Assembly (NCBI RefSeq): GCF_900105385.1
Contig: NZ_LT629772.1
Coordinates: forward strand, 6,262,001-6,326,000
Reading direction: 5' to 3'
DNA from: Microlunatus soli
GTDB lineage: Bacteria; Actinomycetota; Actinomycetes; Propionibacteriales; Propionibacteriaceae
Length of the DNA: 64,000 nucleotides
Shown here: positions 9,639 through 18,823 of the stretch, in pieces
How the letters are laid out: each line of letters starts with the position of its first letter
Numbering within the stretch: the stretch's first letter is position 1
Notes under the pieces: model-generated
The model's input: only the letters and a program-made list of their open reading frames with translations
Told to the model about the DNA's origin: nothing
Databases searched by the model: none
Program-made: the position numbers and the translations under genes

Positions 9639-12352
9639 GCCGACTCCTTGCCCGCCTCGCGCCAGTACTCCTCACCCGGGACGATCCGCTGGAACCACGG
9701 CTTCAACGAGTCCGCCCAGTGCAGCAGCTGCGGTTCGCCGATCGGACCGCGGGTCGGGACCACGTGCCAGTCGGCCGGCACCTCGGTACGGTTCGGGCCG
9801 GCGTAGAAGCTGAGCAGTTCCCGCAGGCTGAGCCCGAACTCGGCCAGATAGGGAACGAACGCCTCGGTGAAGCCGTCGGCGCGCAGACCGGCGAGATCGA
9901 GCAGCAACACGTCGGTGGTGTAGGAGTCGAAGTCGAAGGCGTGCCGGCCGTGCGCGGTCCGGCGCAGGTCGGCAGCCAGCTCGGTCCGGTCACGGAGCCG
10001 GTTGGCGGCGGCATGGATCAAGGCGAAACCGCTGCGACCCTTGACGGTCCTGGTGGTCGGCGCAGCGAACCGGTGCTCGCCGAGGTCGAGGTCGTACAGC
10101 GCCGACAGATCGCCCTGCACGATCGCGTCACCGGACAACACCAGCACCCGGTCCAGGTCGGGCAGCAGATCGGGCAGCAGGCTGACATCCAGATCACGCT
10201 TGGAGACCGGCTTGCCGTTGGGCTGCTGCAGGGATTCGCCGAGGTCGACAGTGGACAGCACCCGCACGGTCACCCCCGGCAGTCGACCGGCCAACCAGGC
10301 CTGATCGACGGGTTCCTTGGCGCGGGAGATGACGGTCAGGCCGATCGGACGGCTGCTGGCTGCCGACGCCGTGCCGACCATCCGGATGAGCCCCTGTTCG
10401 AGACGTTCCCGGCCCTGTTCGCCGACATGGACGACGAGATCCAAACGCTGCGGATCGTCGGCTGCGCCGCTGGTTTCGTCGGCTGCACCGCTGGTTTCGT
10501 CGGCTGCGCCGCTGGTTGTCCCGGCAGTCGTACCGCTGATCGCCTTGGCCGCGGCATCGCTGAGTAGCTGGGGATCGTGCGGTGCGAAGGCCGCCGGCTC
10601 GCTGTGCCGGGCGCGGGCGAACGCGACGTCGTCCTTGTTGATCTCGTGCCAGGCGGCGTACACCGTCTCGGCGTCGTCGCCGGCCAAGATCCGGGTGAAG
10701 ATCGCGTCCAGCTTGGTCAGCATCCCGTTCCGGATCGCCTCGAACGCCTCATCGGTGATGTCCTGCAGGCCCTCGAAGCGAGGATCGGAACGGTTCTTCG
10801 GTACGAAGTCGACCTCCATGCCGAGCGACCGGGACGGCAGGTAGCCGTGCAGTCGGGAGGTGACGACCTTGCTGTAACCGGTGCGATAGGTCTCCAGCAG
10901 TTCCACGGCGTCGTTGACGTTGCGGACGAACGAACGGAACCGGATCTTGTCGCTGCTGTGCTTGAAGACCTTGCCGCCGGCCGGCACCGCATCGTCGGGG
11001 ACGTCGACGTAGGCGACCGGTGCGTCGGGGCCGGGACGCTGCTCGAGATCGGCGAAGACCGTGCTGGTGGTGGTGGTCAGGCAGCCGGAGAAGAACGCCT
11101 CCACACCGACCGACAGCAGGATGTCCACCGTGGTCCAGTCCCGGCAGCCGATCGGCCCGAATTTCTTCAGGTATTCGATCGCGTCCGGGGTGAGCAGATC
11201 CCGCTTGCTGCAGTGGAAGGAGACGAAGATCGGCAGCAGGTTGTCGTGGAACGGGAACCCGCACCGCATCTCGTAGATCGGGTGCATGAACCAGCCGAAG
11301 CCCAGCGTCCAGGTGTTCGGCGGGATCGGCGAATACATCGAGGCGTCCCGGTCGACGGTGAGCAGTTCGACCTCGGCCGGTGCGCTGTCCAGTCGCAACC
11401 GATCCGGTACTCGGTCGCCGAGCCGCTTCATCAGCTCCAGCAGATCGTCCTCGCCGTGATAGTGGACGTTCTGCCGGCGGACCAGATGGCCCAGTGAGGC
11501 GATGCTCTGGACGTGGTCGCCGATGTTGGCCGAGGCGCGGCTGCGTCCGGGGTGTCCGTAGTCCATCACGGCGAAGGAGACCCGGCCGTCCGGGACGGCC
11601 GGCGCCGATGGGGAATCGGGGTCCTTGGCGACCCAGGGCCGCAGCCAGTCGCGGTGCTGCTCCAGCAACGTGTCCGGTGCGTTGGCGGTGTCGGTGGCCC
11701 GATCGAAACGCTCGTACAAGGTACGAGCCAGGTCGGCGCTGCCGTAGCCGAACAGGGTCGAGGTGGCGTCGAACCAGCCCGCGGGGGAGACCTGCGGTGA
11801 AGGAGCGGCGGCCAGCTCGGTCAGCGCGGTGTGCACCGTGTCGGGGTCGGACTCCAGGCCGGAGACGACGTACTCCTTCAGTGCGTGCCGGGACCACAGC
11901 TGGGTCGGCACCTCCTGCAGGTAAGCCCAGGCCGCGGACTGGTAACCCCGCTCGAACGCGACGATGGCGGCGACCAGCGAGCCGAGTTCCCGGGTCTCCT
12001 CCGACCGATGCAGCGCCTCGGCCGCGGAGATCGCAAAGGCCGAGTCGCCCTCCTCGATCAGACCGCGGGCGAGCGAGACGACCTGCGGTGCCCGCAGCGC
12101 ACTGCGTGGCACCTCGCGTCCCATCGCGATCACCCGGAGCGGGTTCGGTGGCGGCCCGGCCGGCTTGGCGGCGGGCTTCTTCGCCGCAGGCTTCTTGGCC
12201 GCCGGCTTCGTCGGCGTGGATTTGGCGGTTGCCGGCTTCTTCGTGGGCTGTCCACCGAGGACGCCGGTCGACTCGAGGCGACGCAACACGGCCTTGATCC
12301 GGGACTTTGCCGGCGCGGGCAGATGGCGTGCGAGTTGGCGAGGGGTGGGCAT
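9635..12352 (-). CDS. Polysaccharide pyruvyltransferase-like protein with C-terminal GT8-like domain
   Basis: A 905-residue protein from ATG at 12352, which has AGGAG four bases upstream; an in-frame TTG at 12379 lacks a site and is less likely. Order: basic N-terminus with AAKKP repeats, an alpha-helical segment (about 60-230, SEL1/TPR-like in feel), a pyruvyltransferase-like domain (about 250-560: YGHPGRSRASANIGDHVQS, GPIGCRDWTTVDIL, SKVVTSRLHGYLPSRSLG), a SGAADET repeat linker, and a GT8-like domain (about 635-900: DVSLLPDLLPDLDRVLVL...GDLSALYDLDLG). The GT8 DxD position reads SGD, so donor binding may be lost. Pyruvyltransferases add ketal pyruvate to wall polymers. It is first gene of the operon with 5961-9638. 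Confidence 0.8.
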   Translation of the reverse strand: MPTPRQLARHLPAPAKSRIKAVLRRLESTGVLGGQPTKKPATAKSTPTKPAAKKPAAKKPAAKPAGPPPNPLRVIAMGREVPRSALRAPQVVSLARGLIEEGDSAFAISAAEALHRSEETRELGSLVAAIVAFERGYQSAAWAYLQEVPTQLWSRHALKEYVVSGLESDPDTVHTALTELAAAPSPQVSPAGWFDATSTLFGYGSADLARTLYERFDRATDTANAPDTLLEQHRDWLRPWVAKDPDSPSAPAVPDGRVSFAVMDYGHPGRSRASANIGDHVQSIASLGHLVRRQNVHYHGEDDLLELMKRLGDRVPDRLRLDSAPAEVELLTVDRDASMYSPIPPNTWTLGFGWFMHPIYEMRCGFPFHDNLLPIFVSFHCSKRDLLTPDAIEYLKKFGPIGCRDWTTVDILLSVGVEAFFSGCLTTTTSTVFADLEQRPGPDAPVAYVDVPDDAVPAGGKVFKHSSDKIRFRSFVRNVNDAVELLETYRTGYSKVVTSRLHGYLPSRSLGMEVDFVPKNRSDPRFEGLQDITDEAFEAIRNGMLTKLDAIFTRILAGDDAETVYAAWHEINKDDVAFARARHSEPAAFAPHDPQLLSDAAAKAISGTTAGTTSGAADETSGAADETSGAADDPQRLDLVVHVGEQGRERLEQGLIRMVGTASAASSRPIGLTVISRAKEPVDQAWLAGRLPGVTVRVLSTVDLGESLQQPNGKPVSKRDLDVSLLPDLLPDLDRVLVLSGDAIVQGDLSALYDLDLGEHRFAAPTTRTVKGRSGFALIHAAANRLRDRTELAADLRRTAHGRHAFDFDSYTTDVLLLDLAGLRADGFTEAFVPYLAEFGLSLRELLSFYAGPNRTEVPADWHVVPTRGPIGEPQLLHWADSLKPWFQRIVPGEEYWREAGKESA
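10456..10518. repeat. Three 21-bp tandem repeats encoding a SGAADET linker
   Basis: Units at 10456, 10477 and 10498 differ by only one or two bases and encode the seven-residue unit SGAADET three times. They form the flexible link between the pyruvyltransferase-like and GT8-like domains. Confidence 0.85.
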
Positions 12353-12546
12353 CGAGCTCCTCGTAGGTACTACGGACAAGGCTGGGTGCTGCCGTCAGGA
12401 CCGGTGTACTGCGGTCAAGACTTTTTGCGGTTCTCCTGCGAACAGGACGGGGTGAGCGTATCCTGACAGGCCGTGCGTGTCGTGTTCGACGCGGCTGGGC
12501 GCGACGCATAGCCTGTCCGGAATCGTTCTCGGCTGAGAGGTATTCC

Positions 12547-13263
12547 GTGTCCCAGCGCAAGAAGCGTCCGTGGTTCGTGAACGCGTCCCGCGTCCGGCTG
12601 TCTCAAGTCAACAAGAAGTTCGCCGCCGGCACCAAGAAGGGCATGGTCGTCCTGGATGCCGGTGCGGGCCGGGGACCGTATCGCAAGCTCTTCAAACACG
12701 CACAGTACGAGGCCGCCGACTTTGCGCAGTTGTCCACCGGATACACCCAGCTGGACTACGTCTGCACCCTGGATGACATCCCGGTCGAGGACCAGCGGTT
12801 CGACCGGATCCTGTTCAATCAGGTACTGGAGCACATCGACGATCCGCCGAAGGTGCTCGCCGAACTGTTCCGGGTGACCAAGCCGGGCGGCAAGATCCTG
12901 TGCACGGTGCCGCTGTTCTTCCAGGAACACCAGCCGCCGTACGACTACTTCCGCTACACCAAGTACGCCCTGGTCAAGCTCTTCGAGGAGGCCGGCTACA
13001 GCAACGTCAAGATCGGTTGGCTGGAAGGCTACTTCGGCACCATCTCCTACCAGTTCCATCTGATGAGCCGTTGGCTGCCGGCCGATCCGCGGGAGGTCGT
13101 CCAGGGCTGGCGGCTGATCTACATGGCGCCGCTGCTGGTCGGGACCCGGGCGTTGGCCGGCTTCCTACGAGGCGCCTTCTCCCGGGCCGAATTGCGCTGG
13201 AAGTACACCAAACACGGGATGCCGAAGAACTACGTCGTACGCGCCGACCGACCACAGGCCTGA
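12547..13263 (+). CDS. Class I SAM-dependent methyltransferase
   Basis: A 238-residue protein with the SAM-binding motif VVLDAGAGRGPYRKLF (residues about 34-49), an acidic second-strand motif, DRILFNQVLEHIDDPPKVLAELFRVTKPGGKILCTVPLFF (motifs II-III of Methyltransf_11), and a C-terminal helical cap. GTG start with GAGAGG six bases upstream. It begins a likely three-gene operon with the glycosyltransferase (29-bp gap) and the TylF-like methyltransferase. The position suggests methylation of a glycosyl residue or polymer terminus of the wall polysaccharide; the acceptor is unknown. Confidence 0.85.
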   Translation: MSQRKKRPWFVNASRVRLSQVNKKFAAGTKKGMVVLDAGAGRGPYRKLFKHAQYEAADFAQLSTGYTQLDYVCTLDDIPVEDQRFDRILFNQVLEHIDDPPKVLAELFRVTKPGGKILCTVPLFFQEHQPPYDYFRYTKYALVKLFEEAGYSNVKIGWLEGYFGTISYQFHLMSRWLPADPREVVQGWRLIYMAPLLVGTRALAGFLRGAFSRAELRWKYTKHGMPKNYVVRADRPQA

Positions 13264-13292
13264 CCGATCCGGCTCCGGGTACTGTGCTCCCC

Positions 13293-15197
13293 ATGTTCGA
13301 GCTCGATATGCCCCAGGGCGCCTACTACTCACTGAGCGGAGTGATCCGCGCCGACGCCGGTGGACAGACCCGTGCACTGCTGATGCGCAACCGGCTGTTC
13401 GCGCAGTACACCTCGATCCGGCCGACGGTGTTGACCGTCGACAGCCAGCCGGTCTATCCCGAGGTCCGTAAGGCGTTGCGGGCGGCCGGCCAACTGGTGC
13501 CCGGCATGACGATGCTCAACCTGTACGAGGATCTGCGGGTCGCCGACTTCACGGCCGAGCCGCCGGTCGGTGAGCCGTTGGAGGATCTCGACCGGTTCGA
13601 GGCGCGCCCCGAGCCGCACCCGGACGGGTCGGTCTACCGGACCCGTTACGTGCACCGGGAGAGCAAGGCGCCGCAGGCGATCGACTACCACCGGCCGGAC
13701 GGCAGCAGGTATCTGCGGATTCCCGAGTCCGATGCGCTGAAGCAGAGCCAGGGTTACGTGCTGCTCAACGAGAACGAGCAGCCGATCAAGCGATTCCAGA
13801 AGATCGGCGAGCTGTATCGCTTCTGGTTGCACTGGCTGACGCCGGCCGATCAGCGGGCGTTCATCATCAGCGACAGCCGGTTCACGCTGGCCCACCTGGT
13901 CCCGTTCAAGTCGCCGCGTTTCCACGTGATGCACCTGATGCACAACGTGCACACCGGGATGCCGCGGTTGTGGAACTCCAAGTTCGCTCCCAGCTACGGC
14001 CCGCTGCTCAACGATGTCCGCTACATCGACGGACTGGTCACGCTGACCCCGACCCAGCGGCAGGACGTCATCGACCGGTTCGGCCAGACCAACAACCTGT
14101 TCGTGGTGCCCAATCCGGTCGAGTTGCCGGAGCGGCCGAGTACGCCGCCGGCGCGTGATCCGAAACGGTTCGTCGCCGTCGCCAGGCTGGAGACCCAGAA
14201 GCGCCTGGAGGACGCGATCCGGGCGTTCGCCCGGGTCCTGAAGCGGGTGCCGGATGCGACCTTCGACATCTACGGCAAGGGCGCGTTGGAGGACAAGCTG
14301 CAGCGCGAGATCGATGATCTCGGTGTCGGCCATGCGGTCCGGCTGGTGGGCTACGACCCGAATGCCCGCAACACGTTGTGGACCGCCACCGGCTTCCTGA
14401 TGACCAGCCGCAACGAGGGTTACCCGCTGGCCACGCTGGAGAGCATGAGTCACGGCTGTCCGGTGATCAGCTACGACATCAAGTACGGACCCAAGGACCA
14501 GATCACCGAAGGCGTCGACGGTTTCCTGGTCCGGCCCGGTGACCTGGACGGCTTCGCCGATCGGGTGGTCGAGCTGGCCGAAAATCCGGAACTGGCCCAG
14601 CGGATGAGTGAGGCCTCCTACAAGAAGGCCGAGAAGCACGATTACCGGGCCTTCCTGAAGGACTGGCGTGCCGTGCTGACCAGTGTGGTGAAGCAGAAGA
14701 AGAGTCGCGTCACCATCACCGGCATGAAGCTCAGCGAGACCTCGGTCGAGCACGAGATCGGCCTGGGCAGCAAGCGGATCCGCCGGCCGGTGAACGCGAC
14801 GAGTGGTCGTCCGCACACGTTCCTCGTGGGTGGCCGGCTGGACATCGAGATCTCCGGCGACAAGGGCGGCCTGACGGCGTCCGACGTCGTCGTCCATGCG
14901 GTCTGTGACAAGACGGCAGCACTGACCCGGGTCCCGGTCACGTTCAGCCGGAAGGGGACGACGGTCCGTTTCGAGGCGACCGTCGATCCGCAGCAGGTCT
15001 TCGACGAGTTGGGACCGGACTCGACGACAGCGCGGCTGCGGTTGACCTACATCTGCAACAACTTCAGCTGGCGTGCCGACCTGGGACGCGAGGCACGCCA
15101 GCCCGGTCCGTACGAGATCAACTTCGACCGAACTGATCGACTGGTGCTGGGGCACACGCCTCGGCAGCATCCGGATCCAGCACGTGGTGAGGTGTAG
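13293..15197 (+). CDS. GT4 glycosyltransferase, TagE/TarM-like (poly(alditol-phosphate) alpha-glycosyltransferase family)
   Basis: A 634-residue protein. The N-terminal region (ADAGGQTRALLMRNRLF) is the GGxT donor or acceptor loop of TagE/TarM-type enzymes. The C-terminal GT-B half carries VAVARLETQKRLEDAIRAF, FDIYGKGALEDKL, and SRNEGYPLATLESMSHGCPVISYDIKYGPKDQI with the EX7E pair. Residues about 440-634 are a beta-rich extra domain ending in NNFSWRADLG, absent from the shortest family members. It probably glycosylates alditol phosphate repeats from a nucleotide sugar. ATG at 13293 chosen; an in-frame GTG at 13284 is also possible. It lies 29 bp after the first methyltransferase and 4 bp before the next. 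Confidence 0.88.
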   Translation: MFELDMPQGAYYSLSGVIRADAGGQTRALLMRNRLFAQYTSIRPTVLTVDSQPVYPEVRKALRAAGQLVPGMTMLNLYEDLRVADFTAEPPVGEPLEDLDRFEARPEPHPDGSVYRTRYVHRESKAPQAIDYHRPDGSRYLRIPESDALKQSQGYVLLNENEQPIKRFQKIGELYRFWLHWLTPADQRAFIISDSRFTLAHLVPFKSPRFHVMHLMHNVHTGMPRLWNSKFAPSYGPLLNDVRYIDGLVTLTPTQRQDVIDRFGQTNNLFVVPNPVELPERPSTPPARDPKRFVAVARLETQKRLEDAIRAFARVLKRVPDATFDIYGKGALEDKLQREIDDLGVGHAVRLVGYDPNARNTLWTATGFLMTSRNEGYPLATLESMSHGCPVISYDIKYGPKDQITEGVDGFLVRPGDLDGFADRVVELAENPELAQRMSEASYKKAEKHDYRAFLKDWRAVLTSVVKQKKSRVTITGMKLSETSVEHEIGLGSKRIRRPVNATSGRPHTFLVGGRLDIEISGDKGGLTASDVVVHAVCDKTAALTRVPVTFSRKGTTVRFEATVDPQQVFDELGPDSTTARLRLTYICNNFSWRADLGREARQPGPYEINFDRTDRLVLGHTPRQHPDPARGEV

Positions 15198-15201
15198 GAA
15201 C

Positions 15202-16119
15202 ATGAACGAGCCGACAATGAAGCGGCGACTTCGCTCCGTGGGACGACAGGGCCGAACCGTGGTCACCCGCGGCAAGGCCGTGCTGCGACGGGCGGTGGGC
15301 CCGGACGAGGAACTGCAGGCCAAACTCGATTTCGCCAACTCCGAGGTCAGGCGGCTGCGTTCGTTGGTCAAGGCCGAACGCAAGACGTCGGCTCGTTGGA
15401 AGAAGGAACTGCAACTGACGCGGCGGTCACTGATGGATCCGCTGCCGCGGGCGGAACTGCCGGACGGTGTCGCCGAAACCATCGAACGGGCCCGCGGCGA
15501 ACGGCTGTCCTACCTCGGTATCCCGGAGCTGACCGTGCTCGCCCGCCAGGTCCACGACGCCGACCTGGCCGGCCGGGAGGGCTTGATCATCGAGGCCGGA
15601 ACGGCACGCGGCGGGTCGGCGATCGTGATGGCCGCAGCCAAGGATCCGGCCCGGCCGATGAAGGTGTACGACGTCTTCGATCAGATCCCTGCGCCGACCG
15701 ACGCCGACGGCAGTGACGTCAAGAAGCGATACGAGCAGATCCAGGCCGGTGGTGCTCGCGGTGTTGCCGGCGACACCTACTACGGGTACCGCGATGACCT
15801 CTACACCGAGGTCACCGAGTCGTTCGCCCGGCTGGGGGTGCCGGTCGAAGACAACAACGTCGAACTGGTGAAGGGCTTGTTCGCCGACACGATCGATCTT
15901 GATCAACCCGTCGCCTTCGCCCATCTGGACGGCGACTGGTACGAGTCGACGATGACCTGCCTGGAACGGATCGTCCCGCTGCTGTCCCGTGGTGGCCGGA
16001 TCGTCCTGGACGACTACTTCCACTGGTCGGGTTGCCGGACCGCTGTCGATGAATACTTCGCCAACCGGAGCGGGTTCCTGCTGGAGCGACGTAACAAGGT
16101 GCACGTGATCAAGCTCTGA
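15202..16119 (+). CDS. TylF/MycF-family class I methyltransferase
   Basis: A 305-residue protein. After a basic, coiled-coil-like N-terminus (LDFANSEVRRLRSLVKAERK) come the TylF-type motifs: IIEAGTARGGSAIVMAAA, MKVYDVFDQIPAP, FAHLDGDWYESTMTCLERI with the metal-binding Asp, and GGRIVLDDYFHWSGCRTAVDEYF. Characterised members O-methylate sugars on macrolides in a metal-dependent way. Here it follows the glycosyltransferase by 4 bp, so a wall-polymer sugar is a likely acceptor, by inference. ATG chosen with GTAGGAA just upstream; the open frame extends further back inside the previous gene. Confidence 0.87.
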   Translation: MNEPTMKRRLRSVGRQGRTVVTRGKAVLRRAVGPDEELQAKLDFANSEVRRLRSLVKAERKTSARWKKELQLTRRSLMDPLPRAELPDGVAETIERARGERLSYLGIPELTVLARQVHDADLAGREGLIIEAGTARGGSAIVMAAAKDPARPMKVYDVFDQIPAPTDADGSDVKKRYEQIQAGGARGVAGDTYYGYRDDLYTEVTESFARLGVPVEDNNVELVKGLFADTIDLDQPVAFAHLDGDWYESTMTCLERIVPLLSRGGRIVLDDYFHWSGCRTAVDEYFANRSGFLLERRNKVHVIKL

Positions 16120-16143
16120 CTCCGCGACGCCGGGCCCTTTTGA

Positions 16144-16902
16144 TCATGGTCCGTCCACGGAGGGCTTCGTCCACACCGAGATGCTGGACGTGCTGTCCCC
16201 GGTGAACGGGGACCTGTCCCAGTCCGCGTACCGGTCGGTGAGCCGGAGCCCGGCCATGGTGGCCATCACGTCCATCTCCGACGGCCACACGTAGCGGTGC
16301 GGTGTCCCGCCGGAGCTGATCATCTTGCCCTCCCGAAACGTGTAGTGGTGGGAGACCAGTCGCTGCGAGACCAGGTCGTAGTCATCGATGATCAACAGGT
16401 CCTCGGTCGCCGTTCCGGGGACGAGCGTCTGGCCCGCCGGCAACTGACGCAACTGTGGAACCCAGACCTCGATCACGAACCGCCCGCCCGGGCGAAGGTG
16501 CCGCGCAGCGTTCTGGAAGCAGGCGATCTGCTCGTCCTGGTGCAGCAGACAGGTGATCGCGTTGTAGACGATGTAGATCAACTGATAGCCGGTGCCCGGC
16601 GGGTCGTCGACGGCCATGCTCCCGACGGTGGCCGGCAGCCGGCCCGCCGGGACCGCTCGGTGCAGGACATCGATCATCACCGAGGACACGTCCATCCCGT
16701 CGACCGGGACGCCACGGCGGTGCAGTGGTACGGCGATTCGGCCGCCGCCGATGGCGAATTCGAGTGCAGTGCCGTCACCGGCCAGGTCCTGGAGGAAGTC
16801 CAAGGCAGGTGAGATCTCGTCGGTCTCCGCGACGTCGTCCGGGCTGTAGCCGGCCGCGATCCGATCCCAGAGTTCGCGTTGTTCGGCGCTGGAGTCCTGC
16901 AC
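16144..16902 (-). CDS. Class I SAM-dependent methyltransferase
   Basis: A 252-residue protein. It has LEFAIGGGRIAVPLHRRGVPVDGMDVS (SAM motif I and following strand), the central YQLIYIVYNAITCLL, and HLRPGGRFVIEVWVP. The start is GTG at 16902 because GGAAGGAG lies seven bases before it; the frame stays open further upstream but without a site. Similar proteins are common as orphan small-molecule methyltransferases in actinobacteria. It converges on the wall-polymer operon and may mark the edge of the accessory region. The substrate is unknown. Confidence 0.82.
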   Translation of the reverse strand: MQDSSAEQRELWDRIAAGYSPDDVAETDEISPALDFLQDLAGDGTALEFAIGGGRIAVPLHRRGVPVDGMDVSSVMIDVLHRAVPAGRLPATVGSMAVDDPPGTGYQLIYIVYNAITCLLHQDEQIACFQNAARHLRPGGRFVIEVWVPQLRQLPAGQTLVPGTATEDLLIIDDYDLVSQRLVSHHYTFREGKMISSGGTPHRYVWPSEMDVMATMAGLRLTDRYADWDRSPFTGDSTSSISVWTKPSVDGP

Positions 16903-17047
16903 GTTGTTACTCCTTCCGACGCCAGCAGTCATCGTGGAGACACTGTCGCAAAGCCGACCAACGAAGCCCACTCGTTTTGTCACAGTGGCCGAAGCAACCG
17001 GGTGCCGCGGAACGATCGCAGCCGCGGAATGCTGCCCGCTGGTCTCC

Positions 17048-17566
17048 TCATCGACCGAGTTTGACGACACCGAGAACTGTCGTCGCCACGTCGTCGGGGA
17101 CCGCGAATCGGAAGCCGTCACGTTTGGGGTCGGCGCGGCCGTGGTAGCGATGGAGGACTGCGCGAAGCTGCGCGGAGTCGTAGATCGTGACGATGTCGAG
17201 CCGCGTCGGGCGACCGTGGACCTCGATCGATCCGTGGTAGAAACCCCAGCTGAGATCGGCGAAGAGTCTCATCCGCGGTGTGACGGTCCTGCGCATGCCG
17301 AACAGATCGATGTGCTTGCCCTCGATATTGGCGTAGCGATCGCCGGCACGGTTGGGGTCGTAGCGATCGGTCCCGGTCGTCAGAATGATCTTGATCAGAT
17401 CATCAACGCTGAGCGTTGGGTGATCATCGGCGCTGCCGCCCCGGGCGACGATCCGGCGGCCGGCGAACCGGCCGCGAATGACGTCGTCGACTCGTCTGCC
17501 GATCGCGCCATGATCAGGTTCGGCGTCGACCGTGTAATCAGCCAACGGAACCGTCAGCACCGTCAT
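17048..17566 (-). CDS. Hypothetical protein, 172 residues
   Basis: I do not recognise the family. The sequence looks genuinely coded: high GC at third positions, ATG start with GGCGGGA upstream, a mixed alpha/beta composition, and no signal peptide or membrane segment. Notable stretches are HPTLSVDDLIKIILTTGTDRYDP, YANIEGKHIDLFGMRRTVTP and GSIEVHGRPTRLDIVTIYD. It points towards the methyltransferase at 16902, 145 bp away, and is divergent from the nucleotidyltransferase-like gene at 17630. Confidence 0.6.
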   Translation of the reverse strand: MTVLTVPLADYTVDAEPDHGAIGRRVDDVIRGRFAGRRIVARGGSADDHPTLSVDDLIKIILTTGTDRYDPNRAGDRYANIEGKHIDLFGMRRTVTPRMRLFADLSWGFYHGSIEVHGRPTRLDIVTIYDSAQLRAVLHRYHGRADPKRDGFRFAVPDDVATTVLGVVKLGR

Positions 17567-17629
17567 CTGAATCCCGCCCGGTGACCGATCCGGTGCGAGC
17601 GCGGTTTCAGCCTTTGACAGGATGCAGAG

Positions 17630-18193
17630 GTGAAGCAGGGGGATCTGGGGCTCGACGTCAAGCAGTTGACCGAGCGCCAGGAGTGGCTGCAGTCATCCGC
17701 TCATGCTCTGATGGACGAGGTTGGACTGAGAGCAATCCTGGAGACAGCGGGTCGAGTGTGGCCGGGCGGCAGTTTCGATCTGGGACTGATGGTGTGGCCG
17801 GACCTCGACATCGAGGTGATCACGACGTCGCCGCCGCAGCCAGCCGTCGTGGTCAACGTTCTGCAAGAGCTGGTGCTGACAACCGGGATTCGCAAGATCA
17901 ACTATGCCGACCATCGCGCGCCGACGGACAGCGGGTTGCCGACCGGCGTCTACCTCGGCCCGGACGTGGAGTTCCGTAGCGTTGCGTGGCAGGTCGACCT
18001 GTGGTTCATTGACGCCGACCAGGCAAGGGAGCGCCGACGACTCCACGATCGGATCCGGGATGGCTTGGACGAGGCGAACCGCAGATCAATCCTGCAGATC
18101 AAGCAGGTCGCCGCTGCGAGTGACGGCTACCACCGTGGCGTGAGCAGCGTCGACATTTACGAAGCGGTTTGGACCACGGCGTCAGCTCGATAG
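17630..18193 (+). CDS. Nucleotidyltransferase-fold (MNT-like) protein of unknown role
   Basis: A 187-residue protein with the pattern GGSFDLGLMVWPDLDIEV near residues 46-63, which matches the GS...DxD signature of the MNT nucleotidyltransferase fold, and a following VDLWFID that could hold the third acidic residue. Such folds occur in aminoglycoside adenylyltransferases, MNT antitoxins and AbiEii toxins; none can be assigned here. There is no HEPN partner next to it. GTG start. The next small gene begins 90 bp downstream on the same strand. Confidence 0.6.
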   Translation: MKQGDLGLDVKQLTERQEWLQSSAHALMDEVGLRAILETAGRVWPGGSFDLGLMVWPDLDIEVITTSPPQPAVVVNVLQELVLTTGIRKINYADHRAPTDSGLPTGVYLGPDVEFRSVAWQVDLWFIDADQARERRRLHDRIRDGLDEANRRSILQIKQVAAASDGYHRGVSSVDIYEAVWTTASAR

Positions 18194-18283
18194 ACGGGTT
18201 CGTTGACTACCTCGCTCAATCGGGCCGCAAGTTGTAGCCGGCGCCCGGTGATCGACCCCACGACCACCGTCGATACTTGTGGT

Positions 18284-18562
18284 GTGGAGCCTGTTCTGGA
18301 TCGCCGGCCGCCGTTTGAGGCGGTCCTTGAGTTGCTGGGCAGGGAGGATCCCAAAGGTCTGCTCGCGATCGGCGCGCCGATAAGCGAGTATGACCTTGAA
18401 GCCGATGAGATTGCTCGTCGGTTGCGGGCTGGTCAGCCGATTTCCGACGAGGTGCTGGTCGAAGTCTGGGAGCGATGGTTCGGGCCTGGCAGCGGATATG
18501 TGCGACGGACCTCGAAGTCTCAGGTCAGCAAGCTCGCTGCACACCTTGACGCGTTGCATTGA
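18284..18562 (+). CDS. Small hypothetical protein (about 92 residues)
   Basis: GTG at 18284 gives a compact acidic protein starting EPVLDRRPPFEAVLELLG, with DPKGLLAIGAPISEYDLEADEIARRL and a tail WERWFGPGSGYVRRTSKSQ. The pattern of a DP-GL turn followed by a Y-x-x-E-A-x-x-I helix recalls small DUF1871-like proteins, but only weakly. It could be an immunity or antitoxin-like helper, or nothing of the kind. The frame is open to 18203, but that extension looks non-coding. Confidence 0.5.
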   Translation: MEPVLDRRPPFEAVLELLGREDPKGLLAIGAPISEYDLEADEIARRLRAGQPISDEVLVEVWERWFGPGSGYVRRTSKSQVSKLAAHLDALH

Positions 18563-18823
18563 CGCGGACCGGTGCCCCAGTCCTGGATGAACTGGCCGTG
18601 GTTTACCGGTAACACGACGTATTCCAACCCCGTGAATGCGTCCGTAGGTCGCCTCCTTGCGGGCATCGGAGCCGGGCGGGGCAAACGGCCACCTGCTCAC
18701 GCCGCAGCGAGCGCGGTGGCTCCTGTCCCGGTGGTGGAACCTCTAACGGGCTAGCTCGGCGATGAGTGACGCGATACGTTGATCGCTCATCCCTTGTCTT
18801 GGTCGCAGAAGAGGTCTGTCCGC

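Noticed and set aside
5793-9806. A very long open frame on the plus strand, over 1300 codons, opposite the transferase gene
   Set aside because: It is antisense to a well-supported gene and its translation is low-complexity with repeated His, Gly, Arg and Pro. High-GC coding sequence creates such antisense frames.
12353-12379. TTG-initiated N-terminal extension of the pyruvyltransferase-GT8 gene
   Set aside because: The internal ATG at 12352 has AGGAG at a usable distance; the TTG has no ribosome binding site.
18563-18823. Possible tRNA or small gene between the small hypothetical gene and the methyltransferase
   Set aside because: No cloverleaf, no T-arm consensus, and the 60-residue frame shows no coding features.
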